Assembly (NCBI GenBank): GCA_037176725.1
Contig: JAZBRS010000077.1
Location: 1,240,001-1,304,000, forward strand
DNA: 64,000 nucleotides
DNA from: Posidonia oceanica
Lineage: Eukaryota; Streptophyta; Magnoliopsida; Alismatales; Posidoniaceae
Direction: 5' to 3'
The translations under genes and the position numbers were made by a program. This document shows, piece after piece, positions 42,255 to 53,336 of the stretch (position 1 is its first letter; the number at the start of each line of letters is the position of its first letter). A model generated the notes under the pieces. It did not search any database. It saw only the letters and a list, made by a program, of their open reading frames with translations, and was not told the origin of the DNA.

Positions 42255-44374
42255 GATTCTGAAGATTTTAGCGTCTTATGAGCCTGAATCACTAACTCCT
42301 GACAGAGTTTGGATTCGAGCTTCCCATTGGTCCAAGAGTGCAATGACCACCTTGACCCTCATCCATAACTCAATTCCGACCAAGTCCATAGCCTCTTCGT
42401 TTCAACTTCATGCGTTATCACCCATGCAACCCATACAAAAGCCATCTTCTTCCACGTACACAGGGGTCGACACTTGGTTTTCACTTCCCTGGCCATAATC
42501 TACTGTAACTCCTCTCGAGCTCTCAACCCTAAGCGAGCACCAAGCCTTCCCAGAGCCTAGCCAAGCTTTCCCAGCCACCACCACTGCCGTTCGAGCTGCA
42601 GTCTGGGAGAGCTCCGTCGACGTGAAGAGCCACACCAACCATTGCCACAGGTAAGTTTTCTCCTCTCTTAGCTTAGAACATTTATTTCTACACTGTGGAT
42701 GTTTGTTTCGATGCATGTCAGTTGAGCTTGCTTGCATTTTGTCTCTGTTTTGTGGCCATTTCAGTTTTTCGGTGATTGGTTCACTGGCCATGTGAGGCCG
42801 TCGGCCATTGAGCATGGCCGGGAACCCAATCACCACATGTTTGTGTCATGCCATGGTCCCTCCAACTTCCCAAGCCTTCATTGAGCCTCGTGGCCATGCA
42901 CCGTGGCTTCCCGGCCCTTTCAGTGGCCGAAGAACATATAGGATTCCGGCGAAACGCAAGTGGAGGTGGGTGGAGCAATTTACATGTCCATTTTTTATAA
43001 TAACTACATGGTTATATTTGTGGATGATTGTTCTTGCTTAAGGGATGGTTTTAGTTTTGATTCGAATCGATTTGTATGGATAATCAGTCAACAGTCTCTA
43101 TTAGAGCGTAAGATGCTGAGCCTAGTGCGTCTTACCTATGACGCAGCAAGGCTAGCGTCTTACACACTTGTCAGGTTTTCTACATATTTTCTCCAATAGA
43201 AATGTTTGAATGTTTTCTAATGCTTAGTTCATGATGCACACAGAGATTTTAATCCATTCCCATTATGTTTTGCTTCATAAAACATTTGGTAAAAAGAGCA
43301 TGCTTTGTTTTCTAAGATTAAACGTAAAAAACTGTTTTTTAAGTAAAAGACACCAACTCTATAGCATCTTACGTAAGACACATGAATTATAGCATCTTTC
43401 ACCTCTGCTACAGCTTTTACATGATTTTCTCACAAAGGAGTTTTCATTGATATCAGGAATTTGATATATGATGCCTGTAGTGATTTTAATCTTACACATC
43501 ATATTGTGATTCATAATTTGTCTGGACATGTGGCAAGCCAATTTTCCTGTATTTTACTTAAGAATTTGTTTTGTGGATGTATGATGTAGTCTCTGTAGCA
43601 TCTTATGTAAGACGTAGATATTTTAGCGTCTTACACTCCAGACAGCCTTTTCTTGTAATGGCCTTTGGAAAAATTATAAAATGGATTTGAGACTTTGATA
43701 CTCCAATGCATGTAAAGATTCTGATCCCTTTTCAGTGGTACTTTGACTCCTCAGAGATAATAGGGGATTTATTAATTCTAGAAAGAGTTTTTTTTGGTGA
43801 AACCTGAGTTTTATGTGTTAGACGTAGGACTTCATGCGTCTTATATAACACATAGAGATCTTAGCGTCTAACACTTTGAAGCTTTCCAATCTTGATTATG
43901 GCCATGCATGTCTCTGTTTTGATTTCCTAGTCTGATTTGCACGACTACAGTAGCTACATGGCATTAAACTTTCATTTTAGCATGATTTCAATGGCATTCA
44001 GCATGTTTTGTATGGCATGACATTATCGCCCTCGGGTGTATAGTAAATGGCATCATTGCCTACATTGGCCACAAATGAGCAGAATGGCCTAGAAAGACCA
44101 ACTCTCTCGGGTGCATGGGGGTGCCTAACACCTTCCCCATGTGTAACAGGAGTCCTTGCTTAATCTCTGGCCTGCAATGACCTTATGTCATATCCATTGC
44201 TTTTATTTTTAATTTTGCATCGTTTTTCGGTTTTCCTTGTCTTTCCGGTTTTACAAATAAACTAGGTGGCGACTCCATATTTTGTTTTCTCTTTTATAGC
44301 TTTCACCTGTTTTCTTACATCTTTTTGCCATGACCCACCATTCGGTGATCGAGTCGTTTGGCTGCATGGTTACA
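42255..44374 (+). repeat. 3' LTR of element E, right part
   Basis: It resumes in phase with the left part and ends near TTACA at 44370-44374. The end is uncertain by about 10 bp. The conserved box is at 44091-44180 and the PBS-like TGGCGACTCC at 44269-44278. Unlike the LTRs of A, B, C, G and H, it appears to lack the CGAAT hairpin. No ORF looks real. Confidence 0.7.
43100..43880 (+). repeat. GTAAGACGC palindromic modules in the E LTR
   Basis: Modules lie at about 43108-43165, 43365-43410, 43595-43650 and 43820-43880, plus one at 14583-14670 in the left part. Typical pairs are GCGTCTTAC with GTAAGACGC and slightly mutated forms such as GCATCTTAC. Spacing is about 220-260 bp. Confidence 0.65.
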
Positions 44375-44904
44375 CTACTCAAGATCCGTGATGTGTGGTT
44401 GACTGATTCCTTTATATGCACTAGCAATAAAATCCAGCTTCCAACCTGCACCTAACACACACAAAAACAAAGCACACATGAGTGACAACTAAAAGGTCAC
44501 CGAAAACACACCTACAAAAAAAACCAATGGGAAACCACAAAATCCAATGGAAAACCACAATACCAGAACCTCAAAAAGCAAGCATATCACCTTGATGCCA
44601 CAAAATCACAACAAGGCAATCTACTATTGCCCAAAAAGCATAACACTTTTAAATATGCTTTTCAAAACCATTTTTCTCTTTTTCAAACTGAACCATATGC
44701 ATATTTTGAAATCACTTATGCACTCTTGAAATGGCTACTCTATGTCAAATCAAGTCCAAAACTAGGTCCATTGTGCTCCTCAAATTTCAAAGTGACAATG
44801 ACCGAAGCATAGAAAACAAGATGCATCTTCTCATAGAAGCATGCATCCAAAACTCAAATACCAAATATGTTGGAAACTCAAAGTAGCACTGAGTACTCAA
44901 CTAT
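44375..44904. other. Unclassified A-rich sequence
   Basis: I see no ORF, LTR end or repeat that I recognise. The composition (A-rich on the plus strand) differs from both neighbours. It joins the end of the E LTR to pol fragment Q and could be the remains of another element. Confidence 0.3.
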
Positions 44905-45446
44905 CTACTTTCTTCTTGTATATGCAGCGTAGGAGCATCAGGTTGTAGGACTTCTGTAGAGGTGTCCTACTCCTAAGACATACTTGGACGCCAGGCATGC
45001 CAAAGTTTTCTTGTCTGCTGTGGATGTGCCAGGTAGGAGGCTGCTGGATTCTAGGAAGACCTTGATATCATGATACCATGGTAATTCCTCTGCTGGATCA
45101 ACTTCTTCGATGCTCATGCAATGTGCAGGCTGTTCTACACGAGTGACTGATACATCCACTGTAAGATCTTCTGGTATAGAGAGCCACGATGCTAGAGTCG
45201 CTAACGCATCTGCATAGGCAGTCTTTGCTCTATTCATGAATGTGAAGCGGATTTCCTCGAATTCATCAATAATCTTCAGCTGGTATTCGTGGTAGGGTAC
45301 TAGCTTCGAATCCTTCGTCTGCCATTGACCTGGGAGATGACCAGCATGGCATCTCCCTGTACATGCAACTTTTGCGCACCATGCTCGAGCACGACTTGCA
45401 ATCCCAAGATGTAGGCTTCATATTCCACTTTGTTGTTGGTGCACGA
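44905..45446 (-). pseudogene. Fragment Q: second RNase H and downstream linker
   Basis: On the minus strand it reads CTNNKVEYEAYILGLQVVLE and LVISQVNGRRRI. After a frame change come NRAKTAYADALATLASWLSI and DPAEELPWYHDIKVFLESSS, matching element P at 4960-5530. It begins where the LTR of C ends, so C probably inserted into this RNase H gene. It breaks off at about 44905, before the zinc domain. Confidence 0.75.
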
Positions 45447-48340
45447 TGTCCCTACGACCGTCCCAGCTGCAATGCTGGATGAACCGACACAGGTGAAAAG
45501 AGAGGTCAAGGATGATCGGTGGGTAGAACCGAGGAAGGAATGCTTGATTCGAAAACACCAGGAAAATGCTGAAAATGCTAGGATAAAGCAAAAGGAGTCT
45601 GACCTGGTTTATTAAATCGGAAGACAAGGAAAATCGAAGAAAGCATGAAAAACATGCAAATGTTGCTAAATGCGTGATTCGTGCTAATGGATAAGGGCAT
45701 AATGGTCATTACGTGCCAGAGAAAGGATAAGGACTCCTGTTACACATGGGAAAGGTGTTAGGCACCCCCATGCGCCTGGAATCGGTCTTCCTAGGCTTTT
45801 TGCTTGCATATGCGGGAATGTCGGCAGTGCTTGCCATTAATTGTACACCCCTGGGCAAGGAATGCTATGAATGCTTTAACAAGTTTTAAATGCCTAAATG
45901 CCATGAATGCTTAAAATGTCATGATGCATGATGGAAAACAAAACATGCAATCTATGTGCTCAGCAGCGCTACCAGTGTCCTGAACCGGGCATGCCTTGGT
46001 TCAAAAAGATTCAGTCAGTAAGCATCATCGCCCTAATGAATGCAGGCGATAAACCAAAACGTTGGAGAAAGCCATGCAATGCGAGTAGCGACATGCGATG
46101 AAAGCCAAATCGGAGGCAGAAAACCATGGGAAAATAGGTGATGCATGGCGTGAAACCGAGAAACAGTGATCAATCAACATACATGGATGTTAGAGCATGC
46201 ACTGGAAGCGACAAAATGCGGAAAACGATGTCTGAATCGAAAATAAAGTTTGAAATCAAGGTGCAGCAGGTTTAAAACGTTGGACACTTGAGTACCCAAT
46301 GTCTTACGTATGACGCTAGAATGCTCAGCGTCCAACACAGTGGACAGAAATTTGAAGAATGTGGATGCACATTTTGGAAGACATTGATTTTAATGCCACA
46401 TAAATTGTGGATGAGTAAATCGGGCTAGATAATCAATGCAATAACAATCAAAGCTCAGAAACAAAGTGCAAGCTTCAAATTAGGATGCAACAAGCTTGAG
46501 GTGTTAGACGTTATAATCCCTGCATCTTACATAAGACACAGGAACCACTGCGTCTAACGTAGGGAGAATAGATGCATAAAACCTGGCATTCATTTTGGAA
46601 TCATGGATCATGAAAAATTAGAAAGCAACTGAAAGTGGATTAAAACTTGGCATGCATTCAGAAATCAAGCAAACATTCTAAGAGAAAATGATTTAAAGTG
46701 CCAGTATTTGGAAATAATGCCCTGGGGTGTAAGATGTTGAAGATCTTGCGTCTTACGTAAGACACACAACATCCTGCGTCTTACGCCCAAGAAGGCTATT
46801 TTTAAAAAGGGGATGAAGAATCCCAGGCAATATTAGCACATGATCTAAAACATGATATTCAAGAATTCAAGAGAATGCACGCATCATATTAATCCATAGA
46901 AAGAAAACATCCAAACCACATCTGCAAGAAAGCATGTTTAAAAAAACAAGTAGAGACGTAAGACACTGTGAATCAATGCGTCTTACGTAAGATGCACCAA
47001 TTCCAACGTCTTATAGCTCGAGGAACTTCAGTGCATGATCCAACATCCAAATCGATTCAAAATGGAAAATTAACTATCTAGTAAGCAAGAACATGCAAAA
47101 AAGAACACAAACATGCAATCGGTGCATGAAATGGGTGTGTGGATTGTTCCACCCACCTCCTCCCTCTTGCTGCTGGAGTTCATGGAATTTCCGACCACTA
47201 GAGAGACCAGAGTCCCACGAAGCTCAGCTAGGAAGCTTCACGGGGATGAGGGAGGAGTGAGGGATGCGATGAGGAGGAGAGGAAACGATCACTGCCCCCT
47301 TCCCACTTTGCTTGACGGTCGCCAGCGCCCGCATGCATCACCGGTCGTTGAGACGGTCGGGAGCTCAAAGAGCGGCTCGGGTGTGCCAGGCAGAGGAGGA
47401 AGAGGGTCGAGAAGGTTCCCGTGACCTCAAGCAAGCCACGATGGCCGAGACGGGGGCTGCCACACACTCACAGGCCGGTGGCCTTGTGTGGGCGGCAAAC
47501 CCATCGTCGAACTCTGGGATGCGACTAAAAACTAAGTGAGTGCATGCAACCTACGTGTAGAACATGTTATACACAACTACCACAAGCATTCCAATGCTAA
47601 GGGAGAAGAGAATTACCTGTGGTGCAGGCCAAAGATGTGTCTCAAAGTCGGCCAGCGTTGGTGGACGGCGAGCTTGGGTGCTTGGGTGCCGAAGGATGCT
47701 CGGGTGGTTCTCTCTCACACAAGGGAGGCTTTGGGTCGCTCGAGGAGGCTGGAAGGCTCTGGCTCTCTCGGAATTGGGTGTGGCGGTTGTCGAATCATTG
47801 GGTTTCCTTCTCCTTTTGCTTGGCCAAGCTCGCACAAAAGGAGTCCATGGCAAGGTAAGGTGGGGAGGTCATGGTAGGGTAGGGTGGCATGGAAGCAAGG
47901 TCGTGGGGCTGCCAGAGGTGACGAAAAGGTCAAGCGGAGGTCGTGGGCCGGCATGGGAGCTCAGGACAGAGCTCTGTCAGTCCCAGTACATAGGACGCTA
48001 TGCTAAGTTGCGTCCTACATAAGACACTGGCTGACATAGCATCCAATGTAAGACACTGCCTTTCCTAGCGTCTTACATAAGACGCAGGTTGAGGTAGAGT
48101 CCAACTGCCTAGAAAGGATTTTGGAGTGTTTTTATGGGATTTTTCATGGTTGGCTTAGGTTAAGGCTTAGGCAAGGTTTAGGCTTAGGTTCGGGTAGGCT
48201 TAGGTGGGGATTGGGTTTGGGTTTAAGTTTAGGGTTAGGGTTTGGTCAAGAGGTCGAAGGTGGGAGTCTGCCGTGCCGCGATCTGAGCAAGCTCCTTCGG
48301 AAGAAATCTGCTAACTAGTCGTCAGATTGGGGTCTCTACA
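45447..48340 (-). repeat. 3' LTR of element C
   Basis: On the minus strand it runs from TGTAGAGACC (48340) to GTAGGGACA (45447), about 2894 bp with TG...CA ends. The last 100 bp or so is less like the other LTRs, so the inner end is the less certain one. The hairpin GAACC/GGTTC is at 45982-46002 and the conserved box at 45701-45795. An AAACCCTA cluster lies near 48225-48245. ORFs in 47113-48022 look non-coding. Confidence 0.7.
46287..48085 (-). repeat. GTAAGACGC double-hairpin modules in the C LTR
   Basis: Five modules lie at about 46262-46340, 46500-46556, 46729-46790, 46950-47020 and 47985-48085, the last with four units in a row. Arms are mainly GTAAGACGC/GCGTCTTAC with 11-13 nt loops. 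The module at 46262-46340 mixes GTTGGACA and GCGTCCAAC arms with GTCTTAC arms, intermediate between this type and that of G and H. Confidence 0.75.
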
Positions 48341-48490
48341 GATGCCCTTCCCTGAGCAAGGTCAAGTGTAGTGAGACCGTGGCTCAGGGTTGACAAGACA
48401 CCCCTCCTGATGCCGGTGGGAGGCCAATGTTGCTGTTGGCGTGAGTTGCTTATTCGGCAGATGCGACGAAAATTGTGACTCGCTGCCGCT
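48341..48490 (-). promoter_or_regulatory. 3' terminal block and polypurine tract (element C)
   Basis: Seen on the plus strand as GATGCCCTTCCCTGAGC. The arms CCCTGAGC (48350-48357) and GCTCAGGG (48382-48389) form the same hairpin as in A and B. GAGTCA-type arms follow near 48440-48482, less perfect. Confidence 0.7.
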
Positions 48491-48639
48491 ATGCAAATGT
48501 TGATGCAGACGCTAGTGTGCGATGCTTATGTTGGCGTGATGCTTACGCTAATGCTCATTGTGCTGTACTTCACTGGGGGAGACGCAGGTGATGCATGCGT
48601 GTGCGATGATGTTGCAGATGATGCAATGCTGTGCGTTGA

Positions 48640-48975
48640 GCGGTGTTTGGCTCAAACGTGGGGTGCCATTCGCCGAGCGGTGTACGGCACTGAGCGAAGG
48701 CGATGCAGATACTGTGCGCTGAGCGGTGCACGGCTCAAACACAGGGGTGCCATTCACCGAGCGGTGTATGGCTCTTAGCGAAGGCGATGCAGATGCTATG
48801 CGTTGAGTAGTGTACGGCTCAAACGCGGGAGTGCCATCCGCCGAGCGGTGTACGGCTCTGAGCGAAGGTGATGCAGATGCTGTGCGCTGAACGGTGTACG
48901 ACTCAAACGCAGGGGTGCCATCCGCCGAGCGGTGTACGGCTCTGAGCGAAGGTGATGCAGATGTTGTGTTTGAGA
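48640..48975 (-). repeat. 84-bp tandem array, about 4 copies (element C)
   Basis: Units contain GAGCGGTGTACGGCTC twice, once followed by TGAGCGAAGG and once by AAACGCAGGGG. The 84-bp period is again a multiple of three and gives a minus-strand open frame (48991-48548) of about 28-residue repeats. I think it is non-coding. Confidence 0.8.
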
Positions 48976-49016
48976 TGCTGGGGTGGTGCATGCGGTGCTC
49001 AGCACATAATGCTGAG

Positions 49017-49450
49017 AAAGCGATCCTGGCCGTGCACTACCACGGGCGTCATGCTGAGTAGGCAAACTGCATAGAGTGTTGCGTTGCTAAGGATGCCACC
49101 TTGAGCAGTACACGGAACCAAGGGGTTCGATTTCTAGGCATGCTATGCTGGGTGATGTGAAAATGCGGATAATAGTGATGCTTGCACGGAGTATGACAGC
49201 GCAATGAGGGTGCGGTGTTATGCAATGTAATGCGATGCAGGTGCGATGCAAATGTGATGCGCAGTGATGCAATGCAATGTGGTGTATATACAATGTAATG
49301 TGATGCTGGGCACACAATGCAGAGAAAGCGATCCTGGCCGTGCACTACCGTGGGTGTCACACTGAGCAGGCAAACTGCAGAGAGTATGCGGTGCTGAGGA
49401 CGCCACCTTGAGCAATACGCGAACCAGGGGCTCGAATTCTAAGCGCGCAA
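49017..49450 (-). repeat. Duplicated conserved block (element C)
   Basis: Two copies about 308 bp apart (49017-49140, 49325-49450) share GCGATCCTGGCCGTGCACTA and the GCAAACTGCA part. They correspond to the GTGCACGGCCCAGGATC blocks of A and B on the plus strand. A GCAAT-rich stretch lies between them. Confidence 0.65.
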
Positions 49451-49599
49451 TGCCCGAGTGACGTGAAAATGCAATGCTAGTTGTTGATTCTACTAGGGAC
49501 ACATGCCAGTGCAATGATGGCATGCAATGAGATGCAAAGACATGTGACAAAATGCTATGCAATGCAATGAGACGCTATGTGACAAAATGCAATGATGAG

Positions 49600-50260
49600 G
49601 GGCGTGATAAGTTGACGGACTCATCACCGGATAGTTGAGGTTATTAGCCCGAGGAGTTAACGGACTCATCACTGGATAGTTAGGGCTATCACCCCGATGA
49701 GGAGTTAACGGACTCATCGCCGGATAGCTAGGGGTATTAGCCCGATGGGAGCGGAATGTGACGGGAATACCGAACCCGAAGGTGCGGCAGAGGTCCGTAG
49801 ACTGTCCCATGACAGTTAAGGGTGTCAGCTCGTGGAGGATGAGATGATTCCAAAGGGCAGCAAAGATGCCCCTGGTATCGAGGGTGATGACAGGCCAGCG
49901 ACTCTGTCAGTCAAGAGGGGTGGTGACAAGTCGGAAGACTTGCTACCACAGATGCAGAAATGCAACGGGAATACCGCACTCGAAGGTGTGGTAGAGGTCT
50001 GCAGACCGTCCCGTGACAGTTAGGGTTGTCAGCCAGGATGCAGATGGGGATGTGATGCCACAGGGTAGTAGAAAAGATGCCTTTGGTATCGGGCGGGAGA
50101 TACTAGGGGATAGCTGAAGCACCCTTGGCATCGAGATGCAAAATGGAGACAAAACAAACATGCTTGCCAACTGTGTTGTTAGGGATACTAACCCGATGCA
50201 GACATTTTAACAAGCGTCAACCGGGCAGTTAGGGCTGCTAGCCCGCATGCATGGAGGATG
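49600..50260 (-). other. Hairpin modules of element C
   Basis: Inverted copies of the GGGCTG module stand at about 49608-49760 (three in a row, with GTTAACGGACTCATC-like second parts), 49803-49835, 50011-50040 and 50168-50252. GATACCAGGGGCATC-type phrases are at about 49863-49882 and 50070-50130. Confidence 0.6.
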
Positions 50261-50569
50261 GATGCGAGGGCTCACCGTGCAGGGTGTGCAATGCTGATGG
50301 GGAATGGAATGGATTGATGCAAGAGAGAATGTGGGGTCCCATCATGGTGGGCGGCCAAAAAAAAAAACTGGTGACATGCAAGTGGAGAGAAAACGAGGAG
50401 AAAGCGAGGACCCAACGTGATGGGTGTGCAATGGTCTCAGCTCGTGCATGTGACACGACAGTGAGTCGAGGTCATGCAGGTCATCACAGAGCACCCAACG
50501 TGGTGGGCGGCCAAAATCGAAAGAGCGCAGAGCCTCTGAGTGAGGGTCATGCAAAAAGTGCTCGTCCTT

Positions 50570-51530
50570 GACTCCAGTTTTCGAAAACAGGGAGAATGGG
50601 AAGATAGATTATTATGCTTATTAAGTTTTTTGTGGCTTTGGATTCAAAGTAGCTGTTTGGCGAGAGGATGCATTCGCACTTCTTGATTCAGGAGATTCTC
50701 GATCCTTGACAATGCCATGCCATGCTGTGGTTGGTGGCTCTCATTCTCACTCTTAGTTCGGGATAAGGCCTCAGCTTTGTAGATTATAGCCTTTAGCTGC
50801 ATGTGGGTAGCAGAAGCGTTGGATGTAGCTTCATAGCCTCTGTCTTAAATCCTCAAGGACCGACTACTACTTTTGATGCTCTCGGATAGATATTTCTTTT
50901 CCCCTCTTGAGTGACTGGAGTTGCATCTAACCTGCTAGGGAGGTAGAGTTGTTGCTTGCATGAGGGATTGGAGCTTGCTGCTGCGCTCGGAGGGTGGGGC
51001 CAGGTCCGCCTGATGATGTTTCTTGTGCATTTGGAAATGTTGTGCTGTAGTTAGAGGTTTCGGCGGCTTCGATGCTTGTCTGAGTTACTCCTCTCATGGG
51101 TGCCTTCTATCTTCGACTTCTTTCTTCAATTTTCTTTTATGCCCATTATGCATATCCTGCCATTTCTTTTCTTTCTGCTCTCGTGATCTCATTTCTTATG
51201 GATATGCATTTCTTCGCCCTCATGGGGTTGCGGTCCTTGACGAGGCGTTAAGAGCTTGGCTAGTCGGCATACACCTTCAGCCTCTGCTGTGTGTACAGGT
51301 AGCCTCTAGCTATGCTCTGCTCTGCTTTGGTCCTCTCCATTTCTGGTGGAATCTCTTGATTAGATTGATCTCGCTTTTGGAGTTTCGCGCTCAGCAAGAT
51401 TCTTTGTTCTGCTCTAAGTCTCACACTGTGGCCACACGTGATGAAATGGCATTGCTCGGGTGAGTTCTGCCTGAGATAGTTGATGCTTGACATCCTCTCG
51501 GCACTGCTTGTTGTCCAAAGCCGGTTTTTT
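50570..51530 (-). other. Conserved non-coding block downstream of gag (element C)
   Basis: In inverse orientation it aligns with 23230-24180 (B) and 36790-37740 (A), including AGGCTCTCATTCTCACTC-like and GTTAAGAGCTTGGCTAGTCG parts. The TGA in the tempting frame is present here too. A plus-strand ORF (51023-51463) is its reverse complement and looks accidental. Confidence 0.5.
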
Positions 51531-51881
51531 GGGATTATACAAATTTTTATGTGTTTTTGCATTTTACACATGTTTTTTGGTTTTTGTTTGTTTTGTGATT
51601 TTTATGGTTTTTCTTTAGGAAAACATAAAATAAAAAACTGGCGGAAAGGAAAAAGCATGTTTTTGGTTGTTTTTGCATATTTGATTTTTTGGTGTTTTTG
51701 TGTTTTCCAAGATGCAGGAAAATGAGATACGACTGTAGAGAAAGAAAATGCATGTTTTTGTAGTGTTGATGGATTTTATAATTTTTATGCTTTTTTTTTT
51801 GATAATGTGAGAAAACGCAAAAACAAAACGAAAGAAACAAAAAGACAGTGCGGGAAACAAAAGAGGAGGTAGGAGGGACAT
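51531..51881 (-). other. A/T-rich stretch after the donor-like site (element C)
   Basis: Runs of T and A with short shared words (AAAACATAAA, TTTTTATG) resemble 22850-23230 of B. It begins just after the donor-like GT at 51883 (minus strand), where an intron start would be expected to be A/T-rich. Confidence 0.4.
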
Positions 51882-51890
51882 ACCTGTCAG
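51882..51890 (-). promoter_or_regulatory. Splice-donor-like site after gag (element C)
   Basis: The minus strand reads CTGACAG|GTATGTCC, with the GT at 51883-51882. It matches the placement in A and B. Confidence 0.4.
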
Positions 51891-51892
51891 TA

Positions 51893-52993
51893 ACCTCAGG
51901 ATGGAGGTGCTCGGTCCGTCCCGGAGCTATTGGTGCTGCTGACGCTACTAGACCTGCTGATGGGTTTGCTGGAGTTGGTTGGCGGTGCTGCAGGGCCTAC
52001 TGAAGGAAGTGCTGGGAGAACTAGGGCTGCTGAGACTGATGGAGACACAAGTCCGGGCTGTGCTGCTGTCGGGTCCGTCGGTGTTGCTACTGCTACCTTT
52101 TTTAGCATCCCTCGGGCGAGCTGATAAGGGAAAGGAGAGGATATGGCGTCGATGGGATCGAAAGGATCCCTCAGGGCGGAGCTAGACTCAGAGAGGACAG
52201 GAGTGAGGGCAAAGACCCCCGAGGTTCCAGTATCTTCGAAGCCTGCAAGCACGGAAGATGAAGGGTCGGCTACACTAGGGTGTGCCAGTGCTGGTGCAGG
52301 TGTGTGTGCAGGTGTCGGTGTAGGTGCTGCCTCCTGCGCGACAACGTTGATGACCTTGCGATCAATCAGGCCCTGGACGACATCTCGTAAAGTGACGTAG
52401 TTATCCGTCAAGTGCCCTGTTGCTTGGTGGAAACTACAGAACTGATTAGTGTTATGCCACAGCGGAGGGGGATTCGGTGATGGATGAACAGCCTAGAGTC
52501 TCAGGAGTGATTCAACCTTGGGAAATATGACACTCAAAGGCTCGGCTAGAGGAGTGTAATCGCATTTGGCACGACGAGGTTGTCTTTGCCCCAGTTGGAG
52601 TCCTTGCTGAGCTGGTGCAACATGATGCATTGGCTCAACGGTGGCAGTGTGTGCAAGACTATGTGCGTAAGCTAGCGGAGTAGAGTCTGGCTGACTCGTT
52701 GCATTGGTAGGCTCTACTAGAGATTCGACGCACGCAACAGCATGCTGCTTGGAGTAGCCAGTGGCAAAGTCGTTGTTGCTGCTGCTGCCGCGGTGATTGT
52801 TGTTGCCGGAGGTGTTGGCCTGCCGAGCCAATGCAGAAAGCGCGGGGAAATTCCCTCTTCGCAGTGAGCTTTCCATGCAGGTGCCAGCTCTAATTAGCGA
52901 TGCATAACTAGTGACTGGTTGGATGCATAGCAGGGCCCTAGTCACTAGCTGTGCCCACATGATGATCATCTTGATAGATTCCTCGTCGGAGGG
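51893..52993 (-). pseudogene. gag C-terminal half of element C (nearly open)
   Basis: It begins at the F insertion with PSDEESIKMIIM, the end of the capsid-like core. Then come the ESSLRRGNFPALSALARQ block, an Asn/Gly/Ser-rich linker, QRQPRRAKCDYTPLAEPLSV and IFPKVESLLRL. A TAG follows, then HNTNQFCSFHQATGHLTDNY, where Tyr replaces the last Cys. A Pro/Ala/Ser-rich tail ends APPS and stop near 51896. There is one in-frame TAG and no frameshift, so it is the best preserved gag here. Confidence 0.8.
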
Positions 52994-53305
52994 TGTTGAC
53001 ACCCCACTTTTGACCCCTGTTTAGTGGCTCACTCTCTCTCTGGTGGAATGACTTAGAACACCCCACACAAAAAACCAGAAAATTAAAAACTTAGAAAACT
53101 AGAAACCAAAACCTTAGAAAACCCTAAGCTACAAACTCGAGAACTCTAGGCCCAATCCACATTCAAAACCCTACGTTAAAACCCTAGAAGAAACCTAGGT
53201 CAAACACCCTAAACCCTAGAAAACCTAGGTAGTAAACCCTAACCCCTAAACCCTAGAAAAGCACTAGGTCACAAAACCTTTCCTTCCCCTTATTCCATCT
53301 TCCTT

Positions 53306-53336
53306 CCTTTCTTTCTTTCTTTCTTTCTTTCTTTCC
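53306..53336 (+). repeat. (CTTT)n microsatellite in LTR F
   Basis: About seven tetranucleotide copies stand within a pyrimidine-rich stretch running from about 53280 to 53760. Confidence 0.85.

Larger units (their letters stand above)
45447..52993 (-). mobile_element. Element C: minus-strand Tat-like element, 3' LTR to gag
   Basis: Reading right to left: gag (52993-51893), a donor-like site, conserved non-coding block, hairpin modules, duplicated block, 84-bp array, terminal block with PPT, 3' LTR. No pol domain is seen between gag and the LTR, so it has the same gag-only plan as A and B. The 5' part is cut off by LTR F at 52994. Confidence 0.8.

Noticed and set aside
53136..53260. Interstitial telomere repeat
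   Set aside because: CCCTAAA-like words are scattered and degenerate, not in tandem, and occur at the same place in several LTRs.
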